A stretch of DNA of 64,000 bases from an uncultured Collinsella sp. (GCA_900542085.1 UQMK01000009.1:12277-76276); one strand, 5' to 3'; shown: positions 41,317 through 49,862, numbered from the stretch's first letter. Program-made: numbers and translations. Notes: generated by a model from the letters alone, not told the origin.

Positions 41317-42360
41317 TTAAGCATTGGTCTGGACGAAGCCACCGTCAAACGCGTTGGCCTCGAGCACGCGGGCGCAGCCGTTGACGACGTTGTCGAGCGC
41401 CGTAGGGCTGACGTTGACCGAAACGCCGGTCTCGTCGCGCAGACGCACGTCGAGGCCGCGCAGCAGCGCACCGCCGCCGGTCAACAGGATGCCGTAGTAC
41501 ATAAGATCCGAGGCAAGATCGGGCGGCGTGGCGTCGAGGGCGTCCTTGACGGCCTTGGCCATCTCGTCGAGCGGCTTGTTGAGCGCGCGACGAATCTCCT
41601 CGCTCTCGATGCGCACGGTCTTGGGCAGGCCCGTGATCACGTCGCGGCCGTTGACCTCGACGTCGAGCTCGTCCTTGAGCGGCACGGCAGAACCGACCTT
41701 GATCTTGATGTCCTCGGCCGTGCGCTCGCCGATAGCCAGGTTATAGGCATCGCGAACGTGGGTAAGGATGGCCTGATCAAACTCGTCACCGGCAATGCGG
41801 ATGGACTGCGACACGACGATACCGCCCATGGCGATAACGGCGACCTCGGTGGTACCGCCACCGATATCGATGACCATGGAGCCAGTGGGCTCCTCGACAG
41901 GCAAGTCGGCGCCGATGGCAGCGGCCATGGGCTCCTCGATCAGGTATGCCTGGCGGGCACCGGCCTGGATCGTAGCCTCAAAAACGGCGCGCTTCTCGAC
42001 CGACGTGACACCGGAGGGGACGCAGACGACAACGCGCGGACGCGGGGTCCACGGATAGCGCTTCTCGGACGCCTTGTCGATAAAATAGCGAAGCATGGCC
42101 TCGGTAACGTCGAAGTCGGCGATAACGCCGTCCTTAAGGGGACGCACAGCCACAATGTTACCGGGCGTACGGCCGAGCATGCGCTTTGCCTCGATACCGA
42201 CAGCCAGGATGCGTTCATCGTTCTTGTCGATGGCGACAACGGAGGGCTCGCGAATGACGATGCCCTTGCCGCGCACGGAGACAAGCGTGTTGGCGGTGCC
42301 GAGGTCGATGGCAAGATCGCCCGCATAGCTACCGAAAAACATATCCATCAAAGAAAACAA
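41317..42360 (-). CDS. mreB: actin-like cell shape protein MreB
   Basis: MreB is the bacterial actin that guides lateral wall synthesis. The 347-residue protein has the actin-fold phosphate motifs LAIDLGTANTLV, VVCVPSGVTSVEKRAV, MVIDIGGGTTEVAVIAMGG and ILLTGGGALLRGLD. The N-terminal FSLMDMFFG is a likely membrane-binding or extension segment. The start appears to be a TTG at 42360 with GGAG about five bases upstream; an ATG four codons later has poorer spacing. It heads the mreBCD-mrdA-rodA block. Confidence 0.97.
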   Translation of the reverse strand: MFSLMDMFFGSYAGDLAIDLGTANTLVSVRGKGIVIREPSVVAIDKNDERILAVGIEAKRMLGRTPGNIVAVRPLKDGVIADFDVTEAMLRYFIDKASEKRYPWTPRPRVVVCVPSGVTSVEKRAVFEATIQAGARQAYLIEEPMAAAIGADLPVEEPTGSMVIDIGGGTTEVAVIAMGGIVVSQSIRIAGDEFDQAILTHVRDAYNLAIGERTAEDIKIKVGSAVPLKDELDVEVNGRDVITGLPKTVRIESEEIRRALNKPLDEMAKAVKDALDATPPDLASDLMYYGILLTGGGALLRGLDVRLRDETGVSVNVSPTALDNVVNGCARVLEANAFDGGFVQTNA

Positions 42361-42420
42361 CGCAACTCCTGATGTGTTGGATGATTGCTGGAAAACTACT
42401 AGCCCATCATACTAGCGCAA

Positions 42421-42453
42421 GCCCGGCACTTCACTTGCGGTGAAGCACCGGGC
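42421..42453 (-). terminator. hairpin past the TPR gene, possible terminator
   Basis: GCCCGG..CTTCAC pairs with GTGAAG..CCGGGC around a five-base loop with a two-base internal mismatch. It lies just past the TPR gene and before mreB. The T-run on the minus strand is poor (TTGCGC), so partial read-through is plausible. Confidence 0.55.
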
Positions 42454-42475
42454 AGCGCCAAATCTCATAAGGTCA

Positions 42476-43771
42476 CTACTGGTTGTCAGCAGCCGAGAGA
42501 TCGATGTCGAGCGAGGAGACGGCCCAACCGATATGGTTGTCGGAGCGCACGAACTTGACGGTGTACTCCTGCTCGCCGCCCTTGGACAGCGACGCCTTGA
42601 CCTTGGCGGTGGTCTCGGTCATAGACTGGTCCATGCCCTCAATGGAGACGGTGGCGCCCTGCGGAATCGAGGAAATGATCATCGACTTGGCGTCCTCGGA
42701 CAGGCTGGAGGCCAGGCAGGACTCGGCCTTGGCGGTATCGCCGTCACCGGCAGCCTGGAACAGGTCGGTGACAACAGACTCCTGCGAGGGAAAGCCCAGG
42801 CCGCGCGTGTAGGCAAAGCCAAGACCGCCTGCGGCAATGACGATCAGCAGAAGCAGCACCAAGAAAACCTTGAGGCCCGTGTGGCGATGGCGACGACGGA
42901 CCTTGGCCTCCTTGCGGTCCTGCTGAACCATCTCGGACTCGGACAGGGTGAAGAAGCCGGTGTCCGAGGGGTCGGGCATAAATTGACCGGTAGCACCCGT
43001 GGGGTCGAGCGGGTCGACGGCGGGAGCATCCATCGCGGGAGCCGGCGCCGTGGCCATGGCCGTCTGGGCCGAAAGAGCAGCGAGGGAATCGTGCACGCGG
43101 GCAAGCTCGTCGGCCTGCTCGGGCGTGAGCTGGTAGATGCCATCGGCGGTGGCGGCGTTAAAGGCATCGAGCGCGTCAGAGGGGCGACCGGCGGCAGAGA
43201 GCGCCTCGCCCATACCGGCGTTAAGCGCACGCGTGTCGTCGCGCGGACCGGCAAAGTCAATGGCCGTGCGGTAGGTCTCTACGGCGTCTGCCGGACGGCC
43301 GAGCTTAATGAAGCAGCGGCCAAGATCGCCAAGGGCGGCGGCCGGAGCCGGGTTGGCGCCATCGATGGCGGCCTGGCGGAAGGCGGTGCCGGCATTGGCA
43401 TAATCGCCCGACTGGAACAGGGCGTTACCCAGACCCAGATAGGCCTTAAACGGCGTGGCATAGGATGCATCCTGCGTTGCGGCAGAGAACGCCTGGGCTG
43501 CAGTCACATAGTCACCCACGGCAGCAAGCGCCTTGCCGCGGTTGGTGAGCAGCGCGCCGCGCTTGCCATAGGTACCGTCGTTGAGGGCGGCGGCGTAGGC
43601 CTCGGCGGCCTCGGCATACATGCCCAGGTGCATCAAGGCGTTGCCGCGCAGATGATCGGCCTCGCCCATAATCTCGCTGGGGGTCTTTGCCGCACCGAGC
43701 ATCTGGGCGGCAGCGGAATAATCACCCGCGCGATAAGCGGCGCGGCCCTGTTGGATCAGCTGGCTATTCAA
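42476..43771 (-). CDS. membrane-anchored TPR protein
   Basis: I do not recognise a named homologue. The 431-residue protein has tetratricopeptide-like repeats over about residues 3-235 (repeated Gly-Tyr/Ala helix pairs such as GNALMHLGMYAEAAEAYAAA), an Asp/Pro-rich linker and a basic stretch (RRRHRH). One membrane helix follows at about 300-321. A ~105-residue C-terminal domain outside the membrane resembles DUF4878-like lipoprotein domains (VVTDLFQAAGDGDTAKAESC). TPRs would be in the cytoplasm. It starts with TTG (AAAGGGG six bases upstream) 11 bases after the cyclophilin gene and is followed by mreB, suggesting a link to envelope growth, which is inference. Confidence 0.8.
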   Translation of the reverse strand: MNSQLIQQGRAAYRAGDYSAAAQMLGAAKTPSEIMGEADHLRGNALMHLGMYAEAAEAYAAALNDGTYGKRGALLTNRGKALAAVGDYVTAAQAFSAATQDASYATPFKAYLGLGNALFQSGDYANAGTAFRQAAIDGANPAPAAALGDLGRCFIKLGRPADAVETYRTAIDFAGPRDDTRALNAGMGEALSAAGRPSDALDAFNAATADGIYQLTPEQADELARVHDSLAALSAQTAMATAPAPAMDAPAVDPLDPTGATGQFMPDPSDTGFFTLSESEMVQQDRKEAKVRRRHRHTGLKVFLVLLLLIVIAAGGLGFAYTRGLGFPSQESVVTDLFQAAGDGDTAKAESCLASSLSEDAKSMIISSIPQGATVSIEGMDQSMTETTAKVKASLSKGGEQEYTVKFVRSDNHIGWAVSSLDIDLSAADNQ

Positions 43772-43782
43772 GGAAGTCCCCT

Positions 43783-44325
43783 TTACTCGTGAACGATCTC
43801 GACGTGGACGATCTCGTCGCCGGCACGCAGCTGCGAAATCACATCGAGGCCCTCGACCGTGGTGCCAAAGACGGTGTAGCCGGAGTCGAGGTTATGCTGA
43901 GCGCCCAGGCAGAAGTAGAACTGCGAACCCGCGGAATCGGGATCCATCGAACGTGCCATGGCAAGCGCGCCGTCGACGTGGCTGTTACGCGGGTTGGTAG
44001 CGAACTCGCCCTTGATGCAGTAGCCGGGGCCGCCGGTACCGGGCATGCCGTCGGGGCCCTCAAGACCGGCGGCGACATCGGCGCCGGACATATCGCGGGT
44101 ATTGGGGTCGCCGCCCTGGATCACAAAACCGGGCACATAGCGATGGAACTTAAGGCCGTCGTAAAAACCCATCGTGGAAAGCTCGCAGAAGTTCGCCACG
44201 TGGATGGGGGCGCCCTCGCCGTCAAACTTGACCTTGATGGTGCCCTTCGACGTCTCGATCACCGCGCACTCATCGCCGGCAAGCTGATACTCGGGCGTGT
44301 AGAGCTCTTTCTTAAAACCAAACAT
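43783..44325 (-). CDS. cyclophilin-type peptidyl-prolyl cis-trans isomerase
   Basis: The 180-residue protein belongs to the cyclophilin family that isomerises proline peptide bonds. It shows FCELSTMGFYDGLKFHRYVP (catalytic Phe-His-Arg region), FVIQGGDP, the GALAMARSMDPDSAGSQFYF segment and the VFGTTVEGLDVI segment. No signal peptide or lipobox is visible, so it should be cytoplasmic. The ATG at 44325 has GGAAGGA upstream. It has its own promoter 40-70 bases upstream and is followed by the TPR gene. Confidence 0.94.
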   Translation of the reverse strand: MFGFKKELYTPEYQLAGDECAVIETSKGTIKVKFDGEGAPIHVANFCELSTMGFYDGLKFHRYVPGFVIQGGDPNTRDMSGADVAAGLEGPDGMPGTGGPGYCIKGEFATNPRNSHVDGALAMARSMDPDSAGSQFYFCLGAQHNLDSGYTVFGTTVEGLDVISQLRAGDEIVHVEIVHE

Positions 44326-44364
44326 GTGGTTCCTTCCTCGTGCGTTTAAAGCATATTTGGTCAA

Positions 44365-44394
44365 ATTGTAGCAATAAGCACGGGCTTCCATCAA
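44365..44394 (-). promoter_or_regulatory. promoter of the cyclophilin-TPR unit
   Basis: On the minus strand TTGATG (44389-44394) and TACAAT (44365-44370) are 18 bases apart, about 40 bases before the cyclophilin start. Confidence 0.7.
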
Positions 44395-44430
44395 TTGCGC
44401 ACGCAGGTTATGCCGCCGGAGGGCAACAAA

Positions 44431-45585
44431 TTACGAACGTTGCTGCGGTCTCCATGCGCTCACGTTGGCGTCGTACTGGTTAAGCGCGCTGTTGCCGCCT
44501 TGTGCGATGGGCGCCAGGATCTCGCTCTGACGGGCACTCAGCGACTCGCCGTCGGGAATGGACAGTGAGATATCCCAGCTCTGGCAGATCACGTCGACAC
44601 GCTCGTACATCCACTGGGCAAGCTGCTTTAGATGATCGATGTCCTCCGCATAGACGGTGTCGTCCTGAACCTTGAGGTTATTGAGCTCATCCTGGGTCTT
44701 TTTAATCTGATCGCGCAGGGCATAAGCGCTCTGCGACAGCTCCTGGCGGGTGGAGAGCGGCGTACGTAGATAGCCGTTATTAAACGAATCGATGACCTCG
44801 CCGATCTGATCATCGTCGCTGTACGACACGATGGTCTGGTACAGGCCATCGAGCCTGGCGTAGAGTTGGTCGTCGGTTAAGACGGTCTCCTCCTGAACGA
44901 CCTCGGACGCATCCTCTTGCTTGGACTCTTTCTCGGTGGCCTCGCCCTTTTGGCGCGACGGGAAGGTGGTCTTGGCGGCCTGGCCAAACTGGTCGTAGAA
45001 GCCGGGCATGACGCCCATAGGATCGGCAGTCACAAACCAATACGCACCACCGCACACGGCGGCGAGCACCGCGATGACGATAAGCGGTTTGGGGATATGG
45101 CGCTTGTGCTTGTGATAGGCATCCTCGTCGGGATGGACCTTGCGCTTGGCCTTTTGCTTTTTGGGCTGGACATCATCGCGCAGGGACACCGGTGTGGGGA
45201 TATCGACCTTGGGGATGCCAAAGTCCTTATCGAAGGCAGGCAGCACACAGGTCTCGTTGGGGTCAGCTGCATCGGAGAGCACCGCGGCGGCAGATGCCGG
45301 CGCGTGGGGCACCTCGGTATCGATCTGCTCCTGCGTCAAGCGCGGAAAGCCGGCCGTGCGGCCTGCTGCCAGATCGGATGCAGCCGCGTCTTTGGAAAGG
45401 ATGCCCGGGGCGGGGCGCCCGCACTTGGGACAGGTGCGATCGTGCGGGGACAGGCGTGCGCCACAACCATCGCAGAATACGAACTCGGTATGCTCGGGAC
45501 CGTCGCCCGGACCAACGTATGCGTTGCAATAGGGACAGAACGAGGCGCCGTCCTCTATGGTCTTAAGGCAATGCGGGCAGATCAC
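44431..45585 (-). CDS. membrane zinc-ribbon protein of unknown function
   Basis: I do not recognise a named homologue. The 384-residue protein begins with two double-CxxC zinc ribbons (Cys3/6 with Cys17/20, and Cys38/41 with Cys52/55). A ~110-residue low-complexity stretch ends in a Lys/His-rich segment, followed by one membrane helix (about 166-186). A ~200-residue domain predicted outside the membrane is mostly helical, with DELNNLKVQDDTVYAEDIDHL and a Trp-containing end. The start is GTG at 45585 with AGAGGA four bases upstream. Its layout (cytoplasmic zinc ribbon, helix, outer helical domain) mirrors zinc-ribbon membrane proteins of Gram-positive bacteria. It precedes the cyclophilin gene. 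Confidence 0.78.
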   Translation of the reverse strand: MICPHCLKTIEDGASFCPYCNAYVGPGDGPEHTEFVFCDGCGARLSPHDRTCPKCGRPAPGILSKDAAASDLAAGRTAGFPRLTQEQIDTEVPHAPASAAAVLSDAADPNETCVLPAFDKDFGIPKVDIPTPVSLRDDVQPKKQKAKRKVHPDEDAYHKHKRHIPKPLIVIAVLAAVCGGAYWFVTADPMGVMPGFYDQFGQAAKTTFPSRQKGEATEKESKQEDASEVVQEETVLTDDQLYARLDGLYQTIVSYSDDDQIGEVIDSFNNGYLRTPLSTRQELSQSAYALRDQIKKTQDELNNLKVQDDTVYAEDIDHLKQLAQWMYERVDVICQSWDISLSIPDGESLSARQSEILAPIAQGGNSALNQYDANVSAWRPQQRS

Positions 45586-45694
45586 GGCTTCCTCTTTTCG
45601 GAGCAATTCATACAGTCGAGGTTAGAGCATAACATCGCCACGCCCCCACAGGAGCAAGGCACCAATTCAACATCGCCAGGGTAGTCTTTGTGGA

Positions 45695-45732
45695 GGGATG
45701 ATTTTTCTGGGACGGGGATTAAAAATCATCCC
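45695..45732. repeat. hairpin with a GGGACGGGG loop
   Basis: A perfect 12-bp stem (GGGATGATTTTT and its complement) encloses a 14-base loop containing GGGACGGGG. It lies in the gap between the zinc-ribbon gene and the end of the P-type ATPase gene. It shares its loop core but not its stem with the elements at 28624, 54346 and 54440. It may also act as a transcription terminator for the ATPase gene. Confidence 0.75.
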
Positions 45733-45746
45733 CCGGGCGGCTGAAG

Positions 45747-48497
45747 CTAGGCTTTATTTGCGGGCTTTTTCTTCTTGCTCGGCATCGAGACCTTAATGCC
45801 CTGGGCGGACTTGGTCACACGCGAGCGAGTGACGCCCGTGCCCTTCTTTTTCTTGGGCTGGGCCTTTTCCACACCCTCGAGCGCGCGAACCTCGGCCTCG
45901 CGAGCGGTGCGCTCCTCACGGCGCTGCGCCATATCGGCGGCGACGCGCTTGGCAAAACGCTGGGCAGTTGAGCCCGTCGAGCTCACCTTGCCGCCGCCAC
46001 GACCCAGACGGACGCGAACGCCGCGGCCAAAGCCGGTGGCAGCATGGCGACGACGCGGCTTAAGCGAATCCATCATCGTGGCGAGCTTAAAGAACACCGT
46101 GCAGGTAAAGACGATGATCGCCAGTAAGATAACCGCCTCACCCGTCGACAGGTTGGCGATGGACAGCAGCTGCGGGAATCCGATAACACCCGCCAGGATG
46201 CCGACGACGACAAACACAAAAAGCACCACACGCAAGGGCGTAAGCGGCTGCGAGATACGCCAGATCAGACTCACGCTCGCCGCACACGACGTAAGCAGGC
46301 ACATGGTCGAAAGCGTGAGCTGGTTAAAGCCAAACACGCGCGCTACAAAGATATCGAGCGCCGCAGCCATAATAACCGCCAGCGACGCCGGCAACGCACG
46401 CTTGAGCACGTTGGTCAAGAATGACCCCTTCACGCGGGCGTTGTTGGGCTCCAAACCCAGCACAAAGCCCGGCGCGCCGATGCAGAAGAAGTTGATGAGT
46501 GTCATCTGAATCGGCTCGAAGGGATACGGCGGAAACGCGATGCACAGCGCCGCCAGGCCCATCGAGAACAACGTCTTAGTCAAGAACAGCGCCGCAGAGC
46601 GCTGCAGGTTGTTGATGGAGCGACGGCCCTCAGCCACCACGGCGGGCATCGAGGCAAAATCGTTGTCGACCAGCACGATTTCGGCCACGTTGCGCGCGGC
46701 ATCGGAACCGGCGGCCATGGCCACGGAGCAGTCGGCCTCCTTGAGCGCCAGCACGTCGTTGACGCCGTCGCCCGTCATGGCAACGGTATGGTCGCGACGC
46801 TTGAGCGCCTGCACGAGTTCGCGCTTTTGCTGCGGCGTCACGCGACCAAAGACGTGATAGCGGTCCACCGCCGCATCAATCTTGGACGGCGTATCGAGCG
46901 TCGTGGCGTCGACGTAGGCATCGGCCCCCGGAACGCCCACCACGCGCGCGATCGATGACACCGTGCGCGGGTCGTCGCCGCTGATCACGTTGAGGGTCAC
47001 ACCCTGCTCGTTAAAGTAGCCGATGGTCTCGGCAGCCGAGGTACGGATCTCGTCGCGAATGGTCACAAAGCCCACGGGCTCGGCCTCGCCCGCCATATCG
47101 CCGTCGGGCGTAAAGCCGTCCACACGGGCCACAACAAGCACGCGGCAGGTGTCGGCAAGCTCGGCCACACGATTCTCGACCTGCGCAAAGACGCGCTCCG
47201 AAAGCACAAATTGCGCTGCGCCCATCACATAGGAGCCCTGCGCAAACGAGGCGCCGCTCCACTTTTTGGACGAAGAGAACGGAATGACCGCCAGCGGCTC
47301 GGAAACCTCGACCGGGCGGTCAGCGTAATAGTTGAGCAGCGCCTGACAGGTCTCGTTGGCGTCTGCCGAGGTGGCACGCGCCACGTTGGCGAGCGCAAAA
47401 TCGAGGACCGTGGTCTCGACGGGGACAGCTGCCTCGTCCGAGTCCGCGCCAAAGCCAACGCCCTCAACAGGCAGCGGGTAGGTACCCTCGACCTCCATAC
47501 GGCCCGAGGTAATGGTGCCCGTCTTGTCCAGGCACAGCACGTCGACGCGCGCGAGCGTCTCGATACAGTAGAGCTGCTGCGCGAGTACCTTGCGGCGCGC
47601 CAGACGCACCGTGGCGATGGCAAGCACCGACGAAGTCAGCAGCACCAGGCCCTGCGGAATCATGCCCAAAAGAGCGCCCACCGTAGACAGCAGCGCCGAC
47701 GAAGGCACGCGACCGGCAAGCAGCTCGGAAAAACACCACGAAAGCGCGCTATCGCCCGGCGTACCGGCGGCATCCCACAGCTCGCTCACGCTCGAGGCAA
47801 AGAGCGCCAGGCCGAGCGGAATCATAATGAGGCTCGCAAAGCGCACGATGGCGTTGAGCGCATTCATGATCTCGGAATTGACCTTTTTGACGTACTTGGC
47901 CTCGTTGTTGATCTTGGCCACGTAGTTGTCGGCGCCAACATGGATCACGCGGGCGCGCAGCAGGCCCGAGTCGATAAAGCTGCCGCTCATGAGCTCGGAG
48001 CCGGGCTGCTTTTTGATGAGATCGCTCTCGCCCGTCAGCAGGCTCTCGTTCACGAGTGCCTCACCCGAAACCACCACGGCGTCGGCCGGAATCTGGTCAC
48101 CGCGCCCCAAGCGGATGATGTCGTCGAGCACGATCTGGTCCAGATCGAGCTCCACCTCGGCACCGTCGCGCACCGCGATGGCCTTCTTAGAGGTCAGCAG
48201 CGTAAGCTTATCGACCATCTTCTTGGAACGCATGGACTGAATGACGCCGATGGCGGTATTCAAAAACACCACGAACAGGAACGTGAGGTTCTTAAACGAT
48301 CCGGTCAGCAACACCAAAATCGCCAAGACAGCGTTGATCAAGTTAAACAGCGTGCAGAGGTTCTCGATGATGAGCTCTTTGACCGATTTGGTCTTAAGCT
48401 CCATGTTGCGGTTGATCTTACCGGCGGCGATGCGCTCCTCGACCTCGGCGGTCGAAAGCCCGCGCTCGATATCCGTTGCTGCCATACCACGTCCCAT
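45747..48497 (-). CDS. CtpE-like P-type cation-transporting ATPase with a basic C-terminal tail
   Basis: The ~916-residue protein is a P-type ATPase. It has TGES (about 155-158), the phosphorylation motif DKTGT (Asp324) and MTGDGVND later in the P domain, with ten predicted membrane helices. The membrane motif around MIPQGLVLLTSSV is like that of CtpE-type transporters (calcium is the substrate in mycobacteria); the ion here is inferred only. After the last helix comes a ~105-residue Lys/Arg-rich cytoplasmic tail. The start is placed at the ATG at 48497; an ATG at 48485 is equally possible and neither has a strong ribosome site. The frame continues upstream through tRNA-Arg, which is rejected. 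A TATACC hexamer lies just upstream of 48497. Confidence 0.9.
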   Translation of the reverse strand: MGRGMAATDIERGLSTAEVEERIAAGKINRNMELKTKSVKELIIENLCTLFNLINAVLAILVLLTGSFKNLTFLFVVFLNTAIGVIQSMRSKKMVDKLTLLTSKKAIAVRDGAEVELDLDQIVLDDIIRLGRGDQIPADAVVVSGEALVNESLLTGESDLIKKQPGSELMSGSFIDSGLLRARVIHVGADNYVAKINNEAKYVKKVNSEIMNALNAIVRFASLIMIPLGLALFASSVSELWDAAGTPGDSALSWCFSELLAGRVPSSALLSTVGALLGMIPQGLVLLTSSVLAIATVRLARRKVLAQQLYCIETLARVDVLCLDKTGTITSGRMEVEGTYPLPVEGVGFGADSDEAAVPVETTVLDFALANVARATSADANETCQALLNYYADRPVEVSEPLAVIPFSSSKKWSGASFAQGSYVMGAAQFVLSERVFAQVENRVAELADTCRVLVVARVDGFTPDGDMAGEAEPVGFVTIRDEIRTSAAETIGYFNEQGVTLNVISGDDPRTVSSIARVVGVPGADAYVDATTLDTPSKIDAAVDRYHVFGRVTPQQKRELVQALKRRDHTVAMTGDGVNDVLALKEADCSVAMAAGSDAARNVAEIVLVDNDFASMPAVVAEGRRSINNLQRSAALFLTKTLFSMGLAALCIAFPPYPFEPIQMTLINFFCIGAPGFVLGLEPNNARVKGSFLTNVLKRALPASLAVIMAAALDIFVARVFGFNQLTLSTMCLLTSCAASVSLIWRISQPLTPLRVVLFVFVVVGILAGVIGFPQLLSIANLSTGEAVILLAIIVFTCTVFFKLATMMDSLKPRRRHAATGFGRGVRVRLGRGGGKVSSTGSTAQRFAKRVAADMAQRREERTAREAEVRALEGVEKAQPKKKKGTGVTRSRVTKSAQGIKVSMPSKKKKPANKA

Positions 48498-48512
48498 CAC
48501 GTCGCGTCGGTA

Positions 48513-48549
48513 TAAGAAAACCGCCCGGACCATGCGAGGTTCGGACGGT
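48513..48549 (-). terminator. terminator of tRNA-Arg(CCG)
   Basis: On the minus strand a 12-base stem (ACCGTCCGAACC and GGTCCGGGCGGT, one mismatch) is followed by TTTTCTTA. It lies between the tRNA gene and the ATPase start. Confidence 0.8.
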
Positions 48550-48560
48550 CTTACGTTCGA

Positions 48561-48637
48561 TGGTGCCCCATGTTGGATTCGAACCAACGGCCTTCTGCTC
48601 CGGAGGCAGACGCTCTAATCCCCTGAGCTAATAGGGC
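48561..48637 (-). tRNA. tRNA-Arg (anticodon CCG)
   Basis: The minus strand folds as a standard tRNA: acceptor GCCCTAT/ATGGGGC, anticodon stem TCTGC/GCAGA with loop CTCCGGA (anticodon CCG, reading CGG arginine codons), T arm GTTGG-TTCGAAT-CCAAC, discriminator A and an encoded CCA. Length is 77 bases with CCA. A promoter lies just upstream and a terminator just downstream. Confidence 0.96.
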
Positions 48638-48648
48638 GAACGGTTGGC

Positions 48649-48678
48649 ATTATACCCAAGTGCGCCACGGGCTAACAA
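48649..48678 (-). promoter_or_regulatory. promoter of tRNA-Arg(CCG)
   Basis: On the minus strand TTGTTA (48673-48678) and a perfect TATAAT (48649-48654) are 18 bases apart, ending 11 bases before the tRNA. Confidence 0.75.
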
Positions 48679-48755
48679 AAGAATAGAAAAAGCTTTGCAA
48701 TTACGTAGGAGACACGGCGCAGAGGCTCACTTTAGAACGCAAAAGTGAAACAATT

Positions 48756-48808
48756 AGTATAAACTCTCATGCACATATATAACGGCTCGCGATGCGGGCC
48801 GTTTTTGC
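48756..48808 (+). promoter_or_regulatory. aro-operon promoter region with attenuator-like hairpin
   Basis: A TATAAA hexamer at 48758-48763 is a likely -10 element; no strong -35 is apparent. About 20 bases downstream ACGGCTCGC and GCGGGCCGT form a GC-rich hairpin (48782-48802) followed by TTTTTG, the form of an intrinsic terminator, placed 30 bases before the DAHP synthase gene. A short frame from the ATG at 48769 runs through the hairpin and ends on the DAHP synthase start codon; it is not rich in aromatic residues. Confidence 0.5.
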
Positions 48809-48839
48809 AAGAGCTATCCATCGAGGTGAGAGGCACACC

Positions 48840-49862
48840 ATGATTGCGATTTTAAAGCAGAGCGCCAGCGACGAGGCCGTCGGCCATATCGTCAGCTGGA
48901 TTGAGAAGAAGGGTCTCAAGACCGACGTCTCGCGCGGCGAGAACGAGACCATCATCGGCCTGGTGGGCGATACGACCAAGATCGACCCGTTCCTGCTCGA
49001 GTCCATGGATGTCGTCGAGCGCGTGCAGCGCGTCTCCGAGCCTTTTAAGCGCGCCAACCGCAAGTTCCACCCCGAGGACTCCATCATCGACTGCGGGCAC
49101 GGCGTCAAAATCGGCGGCGACCAGTTCCAGGTCATCGCCGGCCCCTGCTCCGTCGAGGGCGAGAACCTCATCCGCATCGCCCGCCGCGTAAAGGCCGCCG
49201 GCGCCACGATGCTGCGCGGCGGCGCCTACAAGCCCCGCACCTCCCCGTACGCCTACCAGGGCATGGGCCCCGCCGGCCTGGACCTGCTGTGCGAGGCATC
49301 CGCCGAGCTCGACATGCCGATCGTCACCGAGATCATGGACCCGCGCGACGTGCAGGTCTTCTTGGATAAGAAGATCGACGTCATGCAGATCGGCGCCCGC
49401 AACGCGCAGAACTTCCCCCTGCTCAAGGAGGTCGGCAAGACCAAGACCCCGGTCCTGCTCAAGCGCGGCATGTCCGGCACCGTCGACGAGCTGCTCATGG
49501 CTGCCGAGTACATCATGAGCGAGGGCAACGACAACGTCATCCTGTGCGAGCGCGGCATTCGCACCTTCGAGACCCGCACCCGCAACACCTTCGACCTCAA
49601 CGCCGTGCCGGTGCTGCACCACCTGTCGCACCTGCCCGTCGTCGCCGACCCCAGCCACGCCACCGGCTACACCCGCTATGTCGAGCCCATGGCGCTCGCT
49701 GCGACCGCCTGCGGCGCCAACGGCCTGGAGATCGAGGTCCACGACGACCCGAGCCACGCTTGGTCCGACGGCGCTCAGGCCCTCACGCCTGACCAGTTCG
49801 ATGACACCATGCGCCGCATCCGCGCCATCCGCGAGGTCGTCTGCCAAGAGACCATGGTGTAG
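48840..49862 (+). CDS. aroF: 3-deoxy-7-phosphoheptulonate synthase (type I-beta, with N-terminal regulatory domain)
   Basis: DAHP synthase joins PEP and erythrose 4-phosphate, the first step of the shikimate pathway. The 340-residue protein has an N-terminal ferredoxin-like domain of about 70 residues (IAILKQSASDEAVGHIVSWI), which in this subclass binds aromatic amino acids for feedback control. The TIM barrel carries the motifs IAGPCSVEGENLI, GGAYKPRTSPYAYQGMG, QIGARNAQNFPLLKEVG, LLKRGM and the HHLSHLPVVADPSHATG metal-binding region. The ATG at 48840 has GAGAGG six bases upstream; a longer in-frame ATG at 48792 lies inside a hairpin and is rejected. It opens the aromatic amino-acid cluster. 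Confidence 0.96.
   Translation: MIAILKQSASDEAVGHIVSWIEKKGLKTDVSRGENETIIGLVGDTTKIDPFLLESMDVVERVQRVSEPFKRANRKFHPEDSIIDCGHGVKIGGDQFQVIAGPCSVEGENLIRIARRVKAAGATMLRGGAYKPRTSPYAYQGMGPAGLDLLCEASAELDMPIVTEIMDPRDVQVFLDKKIDVMQIGARNAQNFPLLKEVGKTKTPVLLKRGMSGTVDELLMAAEYIMSEGNDNVILCERGIRTFETRTRNTFDLNAVPVLHHLSHLPVVADPSHATGYTRYVEPMALAATACGANGLEIEVHDDPSHAWSDGAQALTPDQFDDTMRRIRAIREVVCQETMV

Noticed and set aside
48498..48587. Extension of the P-type ATPase frame upstream to 48587
   Set aside because: The extra residues are encoded by the tRNA-Arg gene and its terminator, so this cannot be the real start.
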